64,000 nt of DNA from Sphingobacterium daejeonense (GTDB lineage: Bacteria > Bacteroidota > Bacteroidia > Sphingobacteriales > Sphingobacteriaceae), in assembly GCF_901472535.1 (NCBI RefSeq), contig NZ_LR590470.1:3968001-4032000 (forward strand). Reading direction: 5' to 3'. The position numbers were made by a program, and so were the translations under genes. Shown here in pieces: positions 27,053 to 36,506 of this stretch. Positions within the stretch are counted from its first letter, which is position 1. Every line of letters begins with the position of its first letter. The notes beneath the pieces are model-generated. The model searched no databases and was not told where the DNA came from. It saw nothing but the letters and a program-made list of their open reading frames with translations.

Positions 27053-27574
27053 ATGACCAGGTTTATCTTAGTAGTACTGATATTCGTATCTTCATTTCAA
27101 GCCTTTTGTCAGGATGGTTATCCAAAACCAACTTCCAACGATGGATTATTGTTCTACATCCAACATAACAGAGGTAAGAATGCATTTATTTATTCCATTA
27201 ATTACAGCAATAACCATAAAATCGACACGGATGAGCCCGTTAAAGTTACCCGTCAATTATTTGACAAAAATGGAGAAATAAAACCTTTAACCGCCATTCA
27301 GAAAAACTTTGCATACGGTATTGATATAGATAAAATCAACGCAAATCACTATGAACTTGCCATCGTATCACTCCCAGATCAAAAGCTATATCTAACCATA
27401 CCTTCCAAAGGAAAAGCCTACGTAGAGACTACGGTTAATGGTGTAAAAATCAAAGTCAATAGATTATTTATTCGTATAAAAGACGGAACTTCAGGATTTA
27501 GCACCAAATTAGATTATATATTATTTTATGGAACCCACAAAAACAAAGAAGTAATTTTAAAGCTTGAAATTTAA
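27053..27574 (+). CDS. Secreted DUF4833-like protein
   Basis: About 173 residues with a signal peptide (MTRFILVVLIFVSSFQAFCQ). The motifs LLFYIQHNRGKNAFIYSINY, QKNFAYGIDIDKIN and a C-terminal VILKLEI resemble the DUF4833 family of periplasmic Bacteroidetes proteins (family recall, not verified). The second ATG (27053) is taken as start; 27047 adds two residues. It is followed by another small secreted protein on the same strand. Confidence 0.65.
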   Translation: MTRFILVVLIFVSSFQAFCQDGYPKPTSNDGLLFYIQHNRGKNAFIYSINYSNNHKIDTDEPVKVTRQLFDKNGEIKPLTAIQKNFAYGIDIDKINANHYELAIVSLPDQKLYLTIPSKGKAYVETTVNGVKIKVNRLFIRIKDGTSGFSTKLDYILFYGTHKNKEVILKLEI

Positions 27575-27641
27575 TTGACCGTTATTTATGTTCAATATAA
27601 TTTCTTTATATTAAACATATTATAAATCAATTTTATTTATT

Positions 27642-28088
27642 ATGAAAGCATTAATCACTTTATTCCTATCCATTTTTATGATTTTTAGTTGTTATGCACA
27701 ACAAAAATCATCAGATGTCAATAACCTTGAAGGCCTTTGGCAATTGAAATTTATGAAAGCCAATTCTGCTTCTGATTCCTTGGCAGTAAAAGCTCCAATT
27801 TTTAAACATATTAGGTCAGATTTGGGCTTCACGAACTTAAGCTTAACAGATATCCATTTGATAGGAACTTTGGAAGGATCTTTAGAAATCAGTGACACTG
27901 GTATTTTAACAGAAAAAATAGCAAAACAAGGCCCTTCAATTGGTAGTAATATGATTGGACAAACTTTAAAGATCCCATATTTATTAACAAATGGAAATAA
28001 TCAATTATACCTAACTTTTTATACAGCAGACCAAAACGGTACACCTCTTGAATACCAAGAAATATATGAGCGTGTTCATATTCGATAA
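27642..28088 (+). CDS. Small secreted protein, unknown function
   Basis: 148 residues with an N-terminal signal peptide; the sequence IFMIFSCYAQ leaves open lipoprotein processing at the cysteine. The rest (NNLEGLWQLKFMKANS, a beta-rich middle, YERVHIR end) suggests a small beta-barrel such as the lipocalin-like families that start LxGxW, but this is only a resemblance. It lies between the DUF4833-like gene and the 2-hydroxy-acid dehydrogenase. Confidence 0.6.
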   Translation: MKALITLFLSIFMIFSCYAQQKSSDVNNLEGLWQLKFMKANSASDSLAVKAPIFKHIRSDLGFTNLSLTDIHLIGTLEGSLEISDTGILTEKIAKQGPSIGSNMIGQTLKIPYLLTNGNNQLYLTFYTADQNGTPLEYQEIYERVHIR

Positions 28089-28172
28089 AATGAAATTAGC
28101 ATATAGCACAGGATGGATATTTCAATATTTTAACCGTAATTTCGCTTTACAACCTATATCTTAATAATTGTT

Positions 28173-29336
28173 ATGAGTGTAAAGATCAAATATCCTTACC
28201 ATACGGGGTATCCTTCAGTTGCAGATTTAAAGAAGAGAGCTAAATGGAGAATTCCAAAATTTGCCTTTGACTATTTAGAAGGCGGATGTAATGAGGAACT
28301 AAATTTAGCGAGAAATGAAAATGATTTTGACAACATATTATTAAAGCCTCAATATTTACATGTATCTGGAGAAATAGACATGTCCGTTGAGCTTTTTGGC
28401 AAACGCTATAGTGCTCCATTTGGGATTTCCCCAATAGGACTTCAAGGTCTTATGTGGCCCAATGCACCAGAGATTTTAGCGAAAGCTGCTGCGAAAAACA
28501 ATATACCATATATCTTAAGCACTGTTTCTACGAGTAGCATTGAGCGCATTGCTGAAGTATCTGATGGTGAGGCCTGGTTTCAGTTATATCACCCTACTGA
28601 AGACCGTTTAAGGGATGATATATTGAACAGGCTAAAAGCGGTTGAATGTCCGGTTTTAGTAGTTTTAGTTGATGTTCCTTCTTTTGGCCTTCGGTATAGA
28701 GAGATTAAGAGTGGCCTTTCTATGCCTCCTAAGATGAACATCAGTAATGTGGCACAAGCCCTTATTTGTCCAGAATGGGGAATCAAGACTCTCCAATATG
28801 GGATACCTAGCTTTGCAACATTAAAACCATATATGGAAAAAGGTCTTGATCTTTCTCAATTAGGACAATTTATGAACAAAACGTTCACCGGAAAAGTAAA
28901 TATACAGAAGGTTCAAGCCATTCGTGATATTTGGAAGGGTCCACTTGTGTTAAAAGGTATAGCCACTCAGGAAGACATGGATGCTGCAATTTCTATTGGT
29001 GTCGATGGAGTCATCGTGTCCAATCATGGTGGGAGGCAAATTGACGCTGGAGAATCTTCAATCCATTCCTTGATTCGATTGACTCAAAACCCAGCTTATA
29101 AAAATAAGTTGAAAATCATGATGGACGGAGGTATCAGATCTGGTGTTGATTTAGGAAGGGCCTATGCAGTCGGTTCAGAATTCAATTTTATGGGTAGACC
29201 ATTTATGTATGGCGTTGGTGCTTTGGGAGATGAAGGTGGAGACCATACGATTAACATGTTCAAAGCTCAACTCTACCAAGTGATGCAACAATTAAGCATT
29301 GAAAACATTAATCAATTCCCGTCTAGATTATTATAA
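28173..29336 (+). CDS. lldD: FMN-dependent L-lactate/2-hydroxy-acid dehydrogenase
   Basis: Oxidises L-lactate or a related 2-hydroxy acid using FMN. The 387-residue product starts with the typical PYHTGYPSVADLKKRAKWRI, FAFDYLEGG, and has the active-site signature SNHGGRQIDAGESSIHSL with H285 as the probable catalytic base. The FMN-phosphate loop DGGIRSGVDLGRAYAVGSEF is also present. No transporter or lactate regulator adjoins, so the exact substrate is open. The frame is intact. Confidence 0.88.
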   Translation: MSVKIKYPYHTGYPSVADLKKRAKWRIPKFAFDYLEGGCNEELNLARNENDFDNILLKPQYLHVSGEIDMSVELFGKRYSAPFGISPIGLQGLMWPNAPEILAKAAAKNNIPYILSTVSTSSIERIAEVSDGEAWFQLYHPTEDRLRDDILNRLKAVECPVLVVLVDVPSFGLRYREIKSGLSMPPKMNISNVAQALICPEWGIKTLQYGIPSFATLKPYMEKGLDLSQLGQFMNKTFTGKVNIQKVQAIRDIWKGPLVLKGIATQEDMDAAISIGVDGVIVSNHGGRQIDAGESSIHSLIRLTQNPAYKNKLKIMMDGGIRSGVDLGRAYAVGSEFNFMGRPFMYGVGALGDEGGDHTINMFKAQLYQVMQQLSIENINQFPSRLL

Positions 29337-29420
29337 TTCAATATATAATTGTAAAAATTGGTTTACTTAAACATGTAGGCCAATTTTTTGCGTTTTAGGA
29401 TTCCTAACAACCAGATTTTT

Positions 29421-29477
29421 GTTGTAGATTGTAAAAAAATCAAAAAAAAGATTCTTGATTTTTTTACAATCTACAAC
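29421..29477. repeat. Perfect 23-bp inverted repeat
   Basis: The arms 29421-29443 and 29455-29477 (GTTGTAGATTGT then A7 TCAA, and its exact complement) are separated by 11 nt. The right arm ends 9 nt before the ATG of the alpha-galactosidase-like gene. No T tract follows on either strand, so it is not a simple terminator. Confidence 0.9.
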
Positions 29478-29486
29478 CTAAACATA

Positions 29487-31514
29487 ATGCGATTAAATTA
29501 CATAAACCTATTTTGGCTAACAAGTCTATTCATTCTTTCCATAAAATTTTCTCAAGCGCAGATAGCAGTTCAATTAAAAAACAATCAGGAGTTTAAATAC
29601 AACCTGAAAACAGGGTCCTTTTCATTATACCAAAACAATGATCCTATTTTTGAACATGCATTTTCTAGCATTCAACTTAAAGGTAGCGAACTTGAAACCT
29701 TAAACCTTCCTACTACTCGAGCATTGAAGCAGAAATTCAAGGACAATGCGGGATCAGGAATCTGTTATTCCATTGAGCGCCCTGCTGGAAAAGGCTTGAA
29801 AACCCTGCAAAACTTCTATTTTTATGATAATTCATCCTTTATCGTTCTTGAAATAATAATTAAGGGGAAAAATATTAGTTCAAACTCTATTTTACCGTTT
29901 AACATTATTCCTCAGAATCTCCTGGCCAACAAAAACTTAACTGCTGTAAAGGTTCCTTTTGATAATGATACCTTTATTTCATATGATCAAATAGAGTTGA
30001 CAGATACAACATATGAGAGCTCAGAAGTAGGTATATTATATGATCAAGAGTCACAAGCAGGTTTAGTAGCCGCTTCCTTAGATCAATCTGTTTGGAAAAC
30101 TGGAATTCTGGCAAAAAATCAAAGCAATAATCTTACTGAACTTTCGATCAAAAATGGATACACGGAAGTTACCTTAACTCGAGATTCTATGGGTCATGGA
30201 TTTGTAGAAGGTAATATCATCAGGTCTCCGAAGATATTTATCTCTTATGCTAGTAATTGGCAAGATGGTTTGGAAGAATTTGCTAAGTTTCAAAGAAAAT
30301 TATTTCCTCCCTACCTTCAAACTTGGGAAGGAGGCACTCCAGTTGGATGGAACAGTTGGGGGGTTATTCAACAAGATTTATCTTGGGAAAATGCTACTGG
30401 CTCTGTTGATTACTTTAAGAGTAACCTTCCGGATTTTAGGAATGAGAATGGGAAGGCTTATATTGATTTGGATTCATTTTGGGACAATATGGTCCCTGGA
30501 GGGATGTCAGGAGATTATAGCAAACTTCAGGAGTTTGATACTTATTGTAAATTGGCGGGTCTTGAGCCTGGAGTTTATTGGGCACCTTTTACAGATTGGG
30601 GTTATAAAAGCGGTCCTTCCCGAAAAGCGGAAGGCTCAGATTATACTTTTGGTGAAATGTGGACCAAGACCAGCAAAGGCTATCATGAGTTGGATGGTGG
30701 TCGAGCGTTGGACCCTACACATCCAGGAACAATAGCTAGAATGAAATTTATTCTACAAAAACTTAAAGATTGTGGATTCAAAATGATAAAGATTGATTTC
30801 CTATCACATGCAGCAATTGAATCAACAGGATTTTACGACCCAACAATTAAAACGGGTATGCAAGCTTATGCCGTAGGCATGAAGAATCTCAATGATATTT
30901 TGGATAATCAAATGCTGATATATGCGGCCATCTCTCCTTCTCTAGCGAGCTATAAATATGCACATATGCGAAGAATTGCTTGTGATGCTTGGAAAACAAT
31001 GGATCAAACAGCCTACACCTTGAATTCGGTTACTTTTGGCTGGTGGCAAACCTATCTTTATGATTATATCGATGCAGATCATTTAGTTTTTACTGGCGAA
31101 TCACACGACACTAATATTGCCAGGTTTCTTTCAGGAGTTGTAGCGGGCCCCTTGATATTGGGAGATGACTTTTCAAAAACTGCTGAATGGCAAAAGGAAA
31201 TGGAACCTATTCTTCAAAATCGAGAAATCCTAAGTATTGTCAAAAATGGAAAAAGTTTTAGGCCACTCCCCGTGATCAAGGACAATAAAAGCAGTAATCT
31301 TTATTTTAAGAAAGATGGAAAGAATTTATACCTTATTGCCTTTAATTTTAAACCTGAGGTTGCAAACATAGCCTTTGATTTAAAGGAAATTGGATTGACA
31401 GGCAATTTTAAGATGAAGGACTTGATCAGCCAAGTGGAAAAAAGCAGTAATTCCGAATTGAATATAGGATTTGAAAGTGCGGGCGCCAAGGTATTTCGGT
31501 TGGTAAAGGAATAG
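29487..31514 (+). CDS. Alpha-galactosidase-like glycoside hydrolase (clan GH-D type)
   Basis: Predicted exported hydrolase of about 675 residues. A signal peptide ends near SQAQ. An N-terminal beta-sandwich (to about residue 270) is followed by a (beta/alpha)8 barrel with GTPVGWNSWG, AYIDLDSFWD, and the probable nucleophile D in KMIKIDFLSHA; RIACDAWKTMDQT may hold the acid/base. This pattern is that of GH27/GH36-related enzymes, but I cannot place it in one family. The ATG at 29487 is preferred to an upstream TTG, since it gives the signal peptide and avoids the inverted repeat. Confidence 0.72.
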   Translation: MRLNYINLFWLTSLFILSIKFSQAQIAVQLKNNQEFKYNLKTGSFSLYQNNDPIFEHAFSSIQLKGSELETLNLPTTRALKQKFKDNAGSGICYSIERPAGKGLKTLQNFYFYDNSSFIVLEIIIKGKNISSNSILPFNIIPQNLLANKNLTAVKVPFDNDTFISYDQIELTDTTYESSEVGILYDQESQAGLVAASLDQSVWKTGILAKNQSNNLTELSIKNGYTEVTLTRDSMGHGFVEGNIIRSPKIFISYASNWQDGLEEFAKFQRKLFPPYLQTWEGGTPVGWNSWGVIQQDLSWENATGSVDYFKSNLPDFRNENGKAYIDLDSFWDNMVPGGMSGDYSKLQEFDTYCKLAGLEPGVYWAPFTDWGYKSGPSRKAEGSDYTFGEMWTKTSKGYHELDGGRALDPTHPGTIARMKFILQKLKDCGFKMIKIDFLSHAAIESTGFYDPTIKTGMQAYAVGMKNLNDILDNQMLIYAAISPSLASYKYAHMRRIACDAWKTMDQTAYTLNSVTFGWWQTYLYDYIDADHLVFTGESHDTNIARFLSGVVAGPLILGDDFSKTAEWQKEMEPILQNREILSIVKNGKSFRPLPVIKDNKSSNLYFKKDGKNLYLIAFNFKPEVANIAFDLKEIGLTGNFKMKDLISQVEKSSNSELNIGFESAGAKVFRLVKE

Positions 31515-31568
31515 GGATTATGAACAAGATTGACTTTGGCATTCTTATTTATAAAGGCATTGATTGCA

Positions 31569-31995
31569 TTAGTTTAGCCTATCAAAAAATTGTTTTATCA
31601 AGCCCAATAAATCAGTATAGGATTTCCCTTCTGGCAATATCCCCAAATCCTTATAATAAGTCATAAAATCTTTGGTATACATTTCATCAGCTTTAATTTG
31701 AAGAGTAAGAATATTTTCATTTTCAGCATGAGAAACTACAAATATATTTATCGTCAATCTATACTCACTCGTAAACAAGCCTTTACCTTTAGATAAATAA
31801 TACAATTGGACAAAGCCATTCCTTATCCATATTTTGAATAAAATAGTCGTTTTCGAGCGAAAACCTCTTTAGGTTGTCCAATATTTCATTGCTATTCATA
31901 TTAGAAATAACAAGAGATTTTGAATCTTGAGAAAATGCGTAGCATGTAAAAAGGCAATAAAATGACATCAGAAAAATCAAACGTAAAGCTTTCAT
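31569..31995 (-). CDS. Small secreted protein, unknown (apparent frameshift)
   Basis: Signal peptide MKALRLIFLMSFYCLFTCYA followed by FSQDSKSLVISN. The frame breaks near 31821-31822 in a CC/GG pair; one base fewer links NMDKNGFVQLYYLSKGKGLF to the rest (TINIFVVSHAENENILTLQI), about 141 residues. The product is helical-and-beta mixed with no family I recognise. It stands alone between the alpha-galactosidase-like gene (convergent) and the uvrB 3' region. Confidence 0.6.
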
Positions 31996-32181
31996 AGTAA
32001 AATAGTTAGTTTGATTATTGACTCATCGAAATTAGTTTGGTTTAACTACAATAAACGATTTATCCCTTTTACATTTTTTTTTGTCTTGTACCTTCGAATC
32101 ATACTTAGATAATAATTTCCTCATCCCGCTATGAGGAAACTATTGAAAAATCTTTTAACAGCTAAAAATTTAGCCCTACCA
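31996..32181. other. Gene-free A+T-rich spacer
   Basis: Between the secreted protein start and the heptamer elements I see only A+T-rich sequence, with no convincing promoter match or RNA. Confidence 0.5.
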
Positions 32182-32216
32182 ATTCTAATGTCTTATGTCT
32201 TTTGTCTCTTGTCTAA
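32182..32216 (-). repeat. Five-heptamer element, AGACA class
   Basis: Minus-strand units TTAGACA, AGAGACA, AAAGACA, TAAGACA, TTAGAAT. Together with the tract at 32233 it repeats the module order seen at 15643-15740, on the opposite strand. Confidence 0.85.
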
Positions 32217-32232
32217 ACACAATTCCTTTCCA

Positions 32233-32267
32233 CTTTCTCATATCTCACATCTCATATCTCATATCTA
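32233..32267 (-). repeat. Five-heptamer element, GAGATGT class
   Basis: Minus-strand units TAGATAT, GAGATAT, GAGATGT, GAGATAT, GAGAAAG. It is joined by the spacer TGGAAAGGAATTG to the AGACA-class tract; a shortened AGACA tract (TTAGACA, TTAGAAA) precedes it next to the uvrB stop. Confidence 0.85.
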
Positions 32268-32288
32268 CTTTCTAATGTCTAATCTAAT

Positions 32289-34322
32289 TTACCTCTTCCC
32301 AAACTTTTCTTCATAGGCTTTTTCCAGAGCGAACATTTCATCGCGCAATTTCGCTGCTTCCAAGAATTCCATTTCTTTTGCAGCTTTTTCCATACGTTTT
32401 CTCACTGTATCGATTGACTTCTTCATTTCTTTTTCACTCATATATTCGATCAATGGATCTGCAGCAACTGCGGCGCCTGGTTCTGGTTCAATATATGCTT
32501 TTGGTTCACCTTTAAAGTCAGCAACGGAGGTTTGTTCCAAGATTTCTTCTTTTGTCTTTCCTACGGTACGTGGGGTGATTCCGTGTTCAAGGTTATAGGC
32601 GATTTGTTTATCTCTTCTTCTGTTGGTTTCATCAATAGTGACCTGCATACTGTCCGTCATTTTATCGGCATACATAATCACCCGACCTTTATCGTTCCTT
32701 GCGGCGCGTCCGATTGTTTGGATCAATGACCTTTCCGACCTCAGGAATCCTTCTTTATCAGCATCCAATATAGCCACTAAGGTTACTTCAGGCAAGTCTA
32801 ATCCTTCCCTTAGTAAATTCACTCCTACCAAGACATCGAATTCTCCAAGACGCAATCCTCTTAGAATTTCTACACGTTCCAATGTTTTCACTTCGGAATG
32901 GATATAACGAACTTTAATATTCAGCTTCGTCATATATTTGGTCAATTCTTCAGCCATACGTTTCGTCAAAGTAGTTGCAAGGATCCTTCCACCTTCTTTA
33001 ATAGTTTTATCTACTTCTTCCAAAAGGTCGTCTACTTGATTTACTGCAGGCCTTACTTCTACGACAGGATCCAATAAACCGGTTGGACGGATAACCTGCT
33101 CTACCACGACACCTTCGGTTTGTTGCAATTCATAGTCTCCAGGAGTTGCCGAAACATATATGGTTTGATTGGTAAGGGATTCGAATTCTGGAAAATTCAG
33201 CGGACGATTGTCCAGTGCTGCCGGCAATCTAAACCCATGCTCCACCAAGGAAATTTTTCTAGACCGGTCACCACCATACATTGCTCTTAATTGAGGTATA
33301 GTAACATGGCTTTCATCGATTACCAAAAGATAATCTTCTGGAAAATAATCCAATAAACAGAATGGTCTCATACCGGGTTGCCTACCATCAAAGAATCTTG
33401 AGTAGTTCTCAATTCCGGAGCAATAGCCCAATTCACGCATCATCTCAAGATCGTAGTTCACGCGTTCTTCAAGTCTCTTTGCCTCCAACATCTTGCCTTC
33501 ATCTTCGAGCTGCGACTTTCGAGCAACTAACTCATCCTGGATTGACCAAATAGATTGGGTGAATTTTTCTTTTGGTGTCACAAAAAGGTTTGCCGGGAAA
33601 AGGGCTAAACTTTCGTGTTTCTCAATAGTTCTTCCAGACACAGGGTCGATTTCACTCAGCTCATCGATTTCATCACCAAAGAAGGAAACCCTATAAGCTG
33701 TATCCAAGTAAGCAGGATAGACATCAATAGTATCTCCTTTCACTCTAAAGGTTCCTCTTTTAAATTCGGAAGTGGTTCTTGCATAAAGAATTTCGACTAA
33801 CTTATGCAGGAAAGCATTTCTGCTGATTGTTGTACCTACACCAAACCGGAAAATAGATCGTGAGAAGTCTTCAGGGTTTCCCATACCATAGATACAAGAA
33901 ACGGAAGAAACGACGATAACGTCTCTTCTTCCAGACATCAAGGATGACGTTGTTGCGAGCCGCAGTTTTTCAATTTCCTCATTGATTGCCAAATCCTTTT
34001 CGATATAGGTGTTGGTATGGGCGATGAATGCCTCCGGTTGATAATAATCATAATAAGAAACGAAGTAGTTGACCGCGTTATTGGGGAAGAATTGCTTGAA
34101 TTCACCATACAATTGGGCAGCTAAAGTTTTATTATGGCTTAAGATCAAAGTTGGTTTCTGAGTTTCTTGGATGAGGTTAGCTACGGTAAACGTTTTACCG
34201 GATCCTGTAACTCCCAATAACGTTTGATAAGTTTCCCCTTGGTTTACACCTGCTACCAATTGTTCGATTGCTGCGGGTTGATCGCCTGTGGGTTTGTATT
34301 CTGAAGTTAATTGAAATTTCAT
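32289..34322 (-). CDS. uvrB: Excinuclease ABC subunit B
   Basis: Damage-verifying helicase of nucleotide excision repair. The 677-residue product has the Walker A loop GVTGSGKT (residues 37-44), the damage-probing hairpin YYDYYQPEAFI at about 91-100, the helicase C-terminal motifs ERSLIQTIGRAARN, and a C-terminal UVR motif (KEMEFLEAAKLRDEMFALEK). The frame is intact over 2 kb. It is divergent from upp; its 3' end abuts heptamer elements. Confidence 0.98.
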   Translation of the reverse strand: MKFQLTSEYKPTGDQPAAIEQLVAGVNQGETYQTLLGVTGSGKTFTVANLIQETQKPTLILSHNKTLAAQLYGEFKQFFPNNAVNYFVSYYDYYQPEAFIAHTNTYIEKDLAINEEIEKLRLATTSSLMSGRRDVIVVSSVSCIYGMGNPEDFSRSIFRFGVGTTISRNAFLHKLVEILYARTTSEFKRGTFRVKGDTIDVYPAYLDTAYRVSFFGDEIDELSEIDPVSGRTIEKHESLALFPANLFVTPKEKFTQSIWSIQDELVARKSQLEDEGKMLEAKRLEERVNYDLEMMRELGYCSGIENYSRFFDGRQPGMRPFCLLDYFPEDYLLVIDESHVTIPQLRAMYGGDRSRKISLVEHGFRLPAALDNRPLNFPEFESLTNQTIYVSATPGDYELQQTEGVVVEQVIRPTGLLDPVVEVRPAVNQVDDLLEEVDKTIKEGGRILATTLTKRMAEELTKYMTKLNIKVRYIHSEVKTLERVEILRGLRLGEFDVLVGVNLLREGLDLPEVTLVAILDADKEGFLRSERSLIQTIGRAARNDKGRVIMYADKMTDSMQVTIDETNRRRDKQIAYNLEHGITPRTVGKTKEEILEQTSVADFKGEPKAYIEPEPGAAVAADPLIEYMSEKEMKKSIDTVRKRMEKAAKEMEFLEAAKLRDEMFALEKAYEEKFGKR

Positions 34323-34439
34323 AGAGTGCCTTTCGTACCCCTAAGTTATCAAATATTATTCCCAATCCAGATATATGAACTGCAAACAAAATAATCCAAA
34401 AAATTATTGTTATTTTGGTATTCAACAAGACTTTTTGTC

Positions 34440-35084
34440 ATGGTCACTATACTAACAAAACAAAACAGCATTGCAAATCATTTCTTAGCAGAACTAAGGG
34501 ATGTGAATATTCAAACGGACAGGATGCGTTTTAGGAGGAACCTAGAACGTTTGGGGGAAATTATGGCCTATGAAATTTCCAAAACTTTTGAATATAAGAG
34601 TTCTGAAGTGGATACGCCACTAGGTGTTGCAAATACTCATTTATTGAGTACTCAGCCGGTTATTGCAACTATTATTAGGGCAGGTTTACCATTCCATCAA
34701 GGACTGCTGAATTATTTTGATGGTGCTGACAGTGCTTTTATCGCAGCCTATAGACATACGAAAAAGAGTGGTGAGTTTGAGATTCACAAAAAATATCAAA
34801 ACACACCAAATTTAGATGGCAAGGTCGTTATTATGGCTGATCCTATGTTAGCGACCGGTCGCAGTTTGGTATTATGTTGCAAAGATTTACTGAGCGATTA
34901 TGATATTAAAGAATTGCATATTGCTACTATTATTGCATCTGAGGAAGGTCTTCAGCATGTAAGGGCATTTCTTCCGGATGTTCAGTTATGGATTGGTGCT
35001 GTTGACAATGAGCTTACCAGCAAATCTTATATAGTTCCGGGGCTTGGCGATGCAGGCGATTTGGCATTCGGCAATAAGGAATAG
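34440..35084 (+). CDS. upp: Uracil phosphoribosyltransferase
   Basis: Salvages uracil to UMP with PRPP. The ATG at 34440 gives 214 residues (MVTILTKQNSIANHFLAELR); an earlier in-frame codon adds 11 unlikely residues. The PRPP-binding loop is DPMLATGRSLV, and the C-terminal uracil-binding end is GLGDAGDLAFG. Divergent from uvrB, with a 117-nt gap between the starts. Confidence 0.95.
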   Translation: MVTILTKQNSIANHFLAELRDVNIQTDRMRFRRNLERLGEIMAYEISKTFEYKSSEVDTPLGVANTHLLSTQPVIATIIRAGLPFHQGLLNYFDGADSAFIAAYRHTKKSGEFEIHKKYQNTPNLDGKVVIMADPMLATGRSLVLCCKDLLSDYDIKELHIATIIASEEGLQHVRAFLPDVQLWIGAVDNELTSKSYIVPGLGDAGDLAFGNKE

Positions 35085-35185
35085 TTTACTTACCATTAGG
35101 AAACATACATTTATTAATTAGTTAACATTTAAAATCAAGATAATGAACCACATATCCGTAAATTTAGTAAACAAATTTTCATACT

Positions 35186-35661
35186 ATGGAATGGCAAAAA
35201 TACAACGGAGAGACAATAAGGCTTCCATTATGGTCTGCAGTTGAGGAGACCATCATTAGGGAGAAAAACGCAGGTAACAAACTCAAGGTTTTATATCGGC
35301 ACAGATTCTCAAGTAAAAAGAGGAACTGTTGAGTTTGCGACTGTTGTTGTCTTCCTCAGGGAGCACAGAGGGTGGATTTATGTTTATCAGGAAAGATAAA
35401 AAAAGCCACAACATGTCCATCAAAGAGAGAATGCTTTTGGAAGTTCAGCACTCTATAGAAACAGCCTACGAACTTTGTCCTTTACTGGATCAATATCAAA
35501 TCGATCTAGAAGTCCACGCCGACATCAATACAAACCCCAATTTCCAGTCTAACACCGCACTCAAAGAAGCCATGGGTTATATCTTAGGAATGGGTTTTAT
35601 CTTTAAGGCGAAACCTGAATCTTTTGCAAGTACAAATTGTGCCAATAAACTGGTCCAATAA
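35186..35661 (+). CDS. YkuK/DUF458-like RNase H-fold protein (two apparent frameshifts)
   Basis: From the ATG at 35186 the product reads MEWQKYNGETIRLPLWSAVE. Extra bases at 35289-35292 (T) and 35370-35372 (G) break the frame; one fewer at each gives KVYIGTDSQVKRGTVEFATV, then VVFLREHRGGFMFIRKDKKS and HADINTNPNFQSN, about 157 residues. The GTDSQ start and the acidic HADIN segment suit an RNase H-like active site as proposed for this family. The biological role is unknown. It follows upp on the same strand. Confidence 0.78.
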
Positions 35662-35894
35662 CTGTTAAAGATTCTTTTTATCCAATTATTGCAATCTTTA
35701 ATTATCCCAAATAATTGAAGGTTATAAACTTCTCCCATCTTTTTGATCTAATTCCTTAGGTCAGGTAAATTCTTCTCCCTTATTTTTTAGTAAAAATTAA
35801 TTATTCCTATCCCTTTTTTGACTGATTTATTCAATGAAATAAAACTCAAAGAAGTTATTATCTTTATTCAACGAAAATTAACAGCTTCTACTTT

Positions 35895-36494
35895 ATGGAT
35901 TTTTTCCATCAACTATATGAACAGTTTCTTTTAACCTCCCCTCTCGAATGGTTAGCAACCATAACTGGTTTTCTATGCGTTTATCTAGCGGCAAAACAAA
36001 ACATCTGGAATTGGCCAATTAGTATTATTTCAGTCCTCACCTATCTCTATATTTTTTATCACAACAAATTATATGGTGATTCTGTATTGCAGATCTATTT
36101 TTTGAGCACTGCAATTTATGGTTGGTATTATTGGAATAAAAGGGCTCATTCTGATGACAAACCTATCAGTTCCTTCAATTCTAAACAGATGATGGTCACT
36201 ATTTTGATTATTGCAGTTTTATCTGCTGTATTAGGATTGGTTTTGGATAAATTTACAGACACCGATGTGCCCTATGCAGATGGTTTCTGTACCGCAACAA
36301 GTTTTGTTGCTCAATTTCTTATGACCAGAAAAGTTCTACAAAATTGGTTATTATGGGGTTTTGTTGATATATGTTATATCCCACTTTATTTCCACAAGGA
36401 TCTCTTATTGACTGCCATCCTATATTTTGCATTTGCCATCATAGCATGGAATGGTTATCGTGATTGGCTGAAAACCTATCAAAAATTTCAGTAA
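35895..36494 (+). CDS. pnuC: Nicotinamide riboside transporter PnuC
   Basis: Inner-membrane facilitator for nicotinamide riboside, 199 residues with about seven hydrophobic segments. The family motif WNWPISIISVLTYLYIFYHN and the later FVAQFLMTRKVLQNWLLWGF, VDICYIPLYF are typical of PnuC. It is 12 nt upstream of an NadR-like kinase that would trap the imported substrate, supporting the NAD salvage call. No TPP or other riboswitch is seen in the 233-nt upstream gap, which is A+T-rich and otherwise featureless. Confidence 0.9.
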   Translation: MDFFHQLYEQFLLTSPLEWLATITGFLCVYLAAKQNIWNWPISIISVLTYLYIFYHNKLYGDSVLQIYFLSTAIYGWYYWNKRAHSDDKPISSFNSKQMMVTILIIAVLSAVLGLVLDKFTDTDVPYADGFCTATSFVAQFLMTRKVLQNWLLWGFVDICYIPLYFHKDLLLTAILYFAFAIIAWNGYRDWLKTYQKFQ

Positions 36495-36506
36495 TATTGC
36501 CAACTT

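Noticed and set aside
35662..35894. TPP or NAD-type riboswitch upstream of pnuC
   Set aside because: No conserved core such as the TPP CTGAGA motif could be found.
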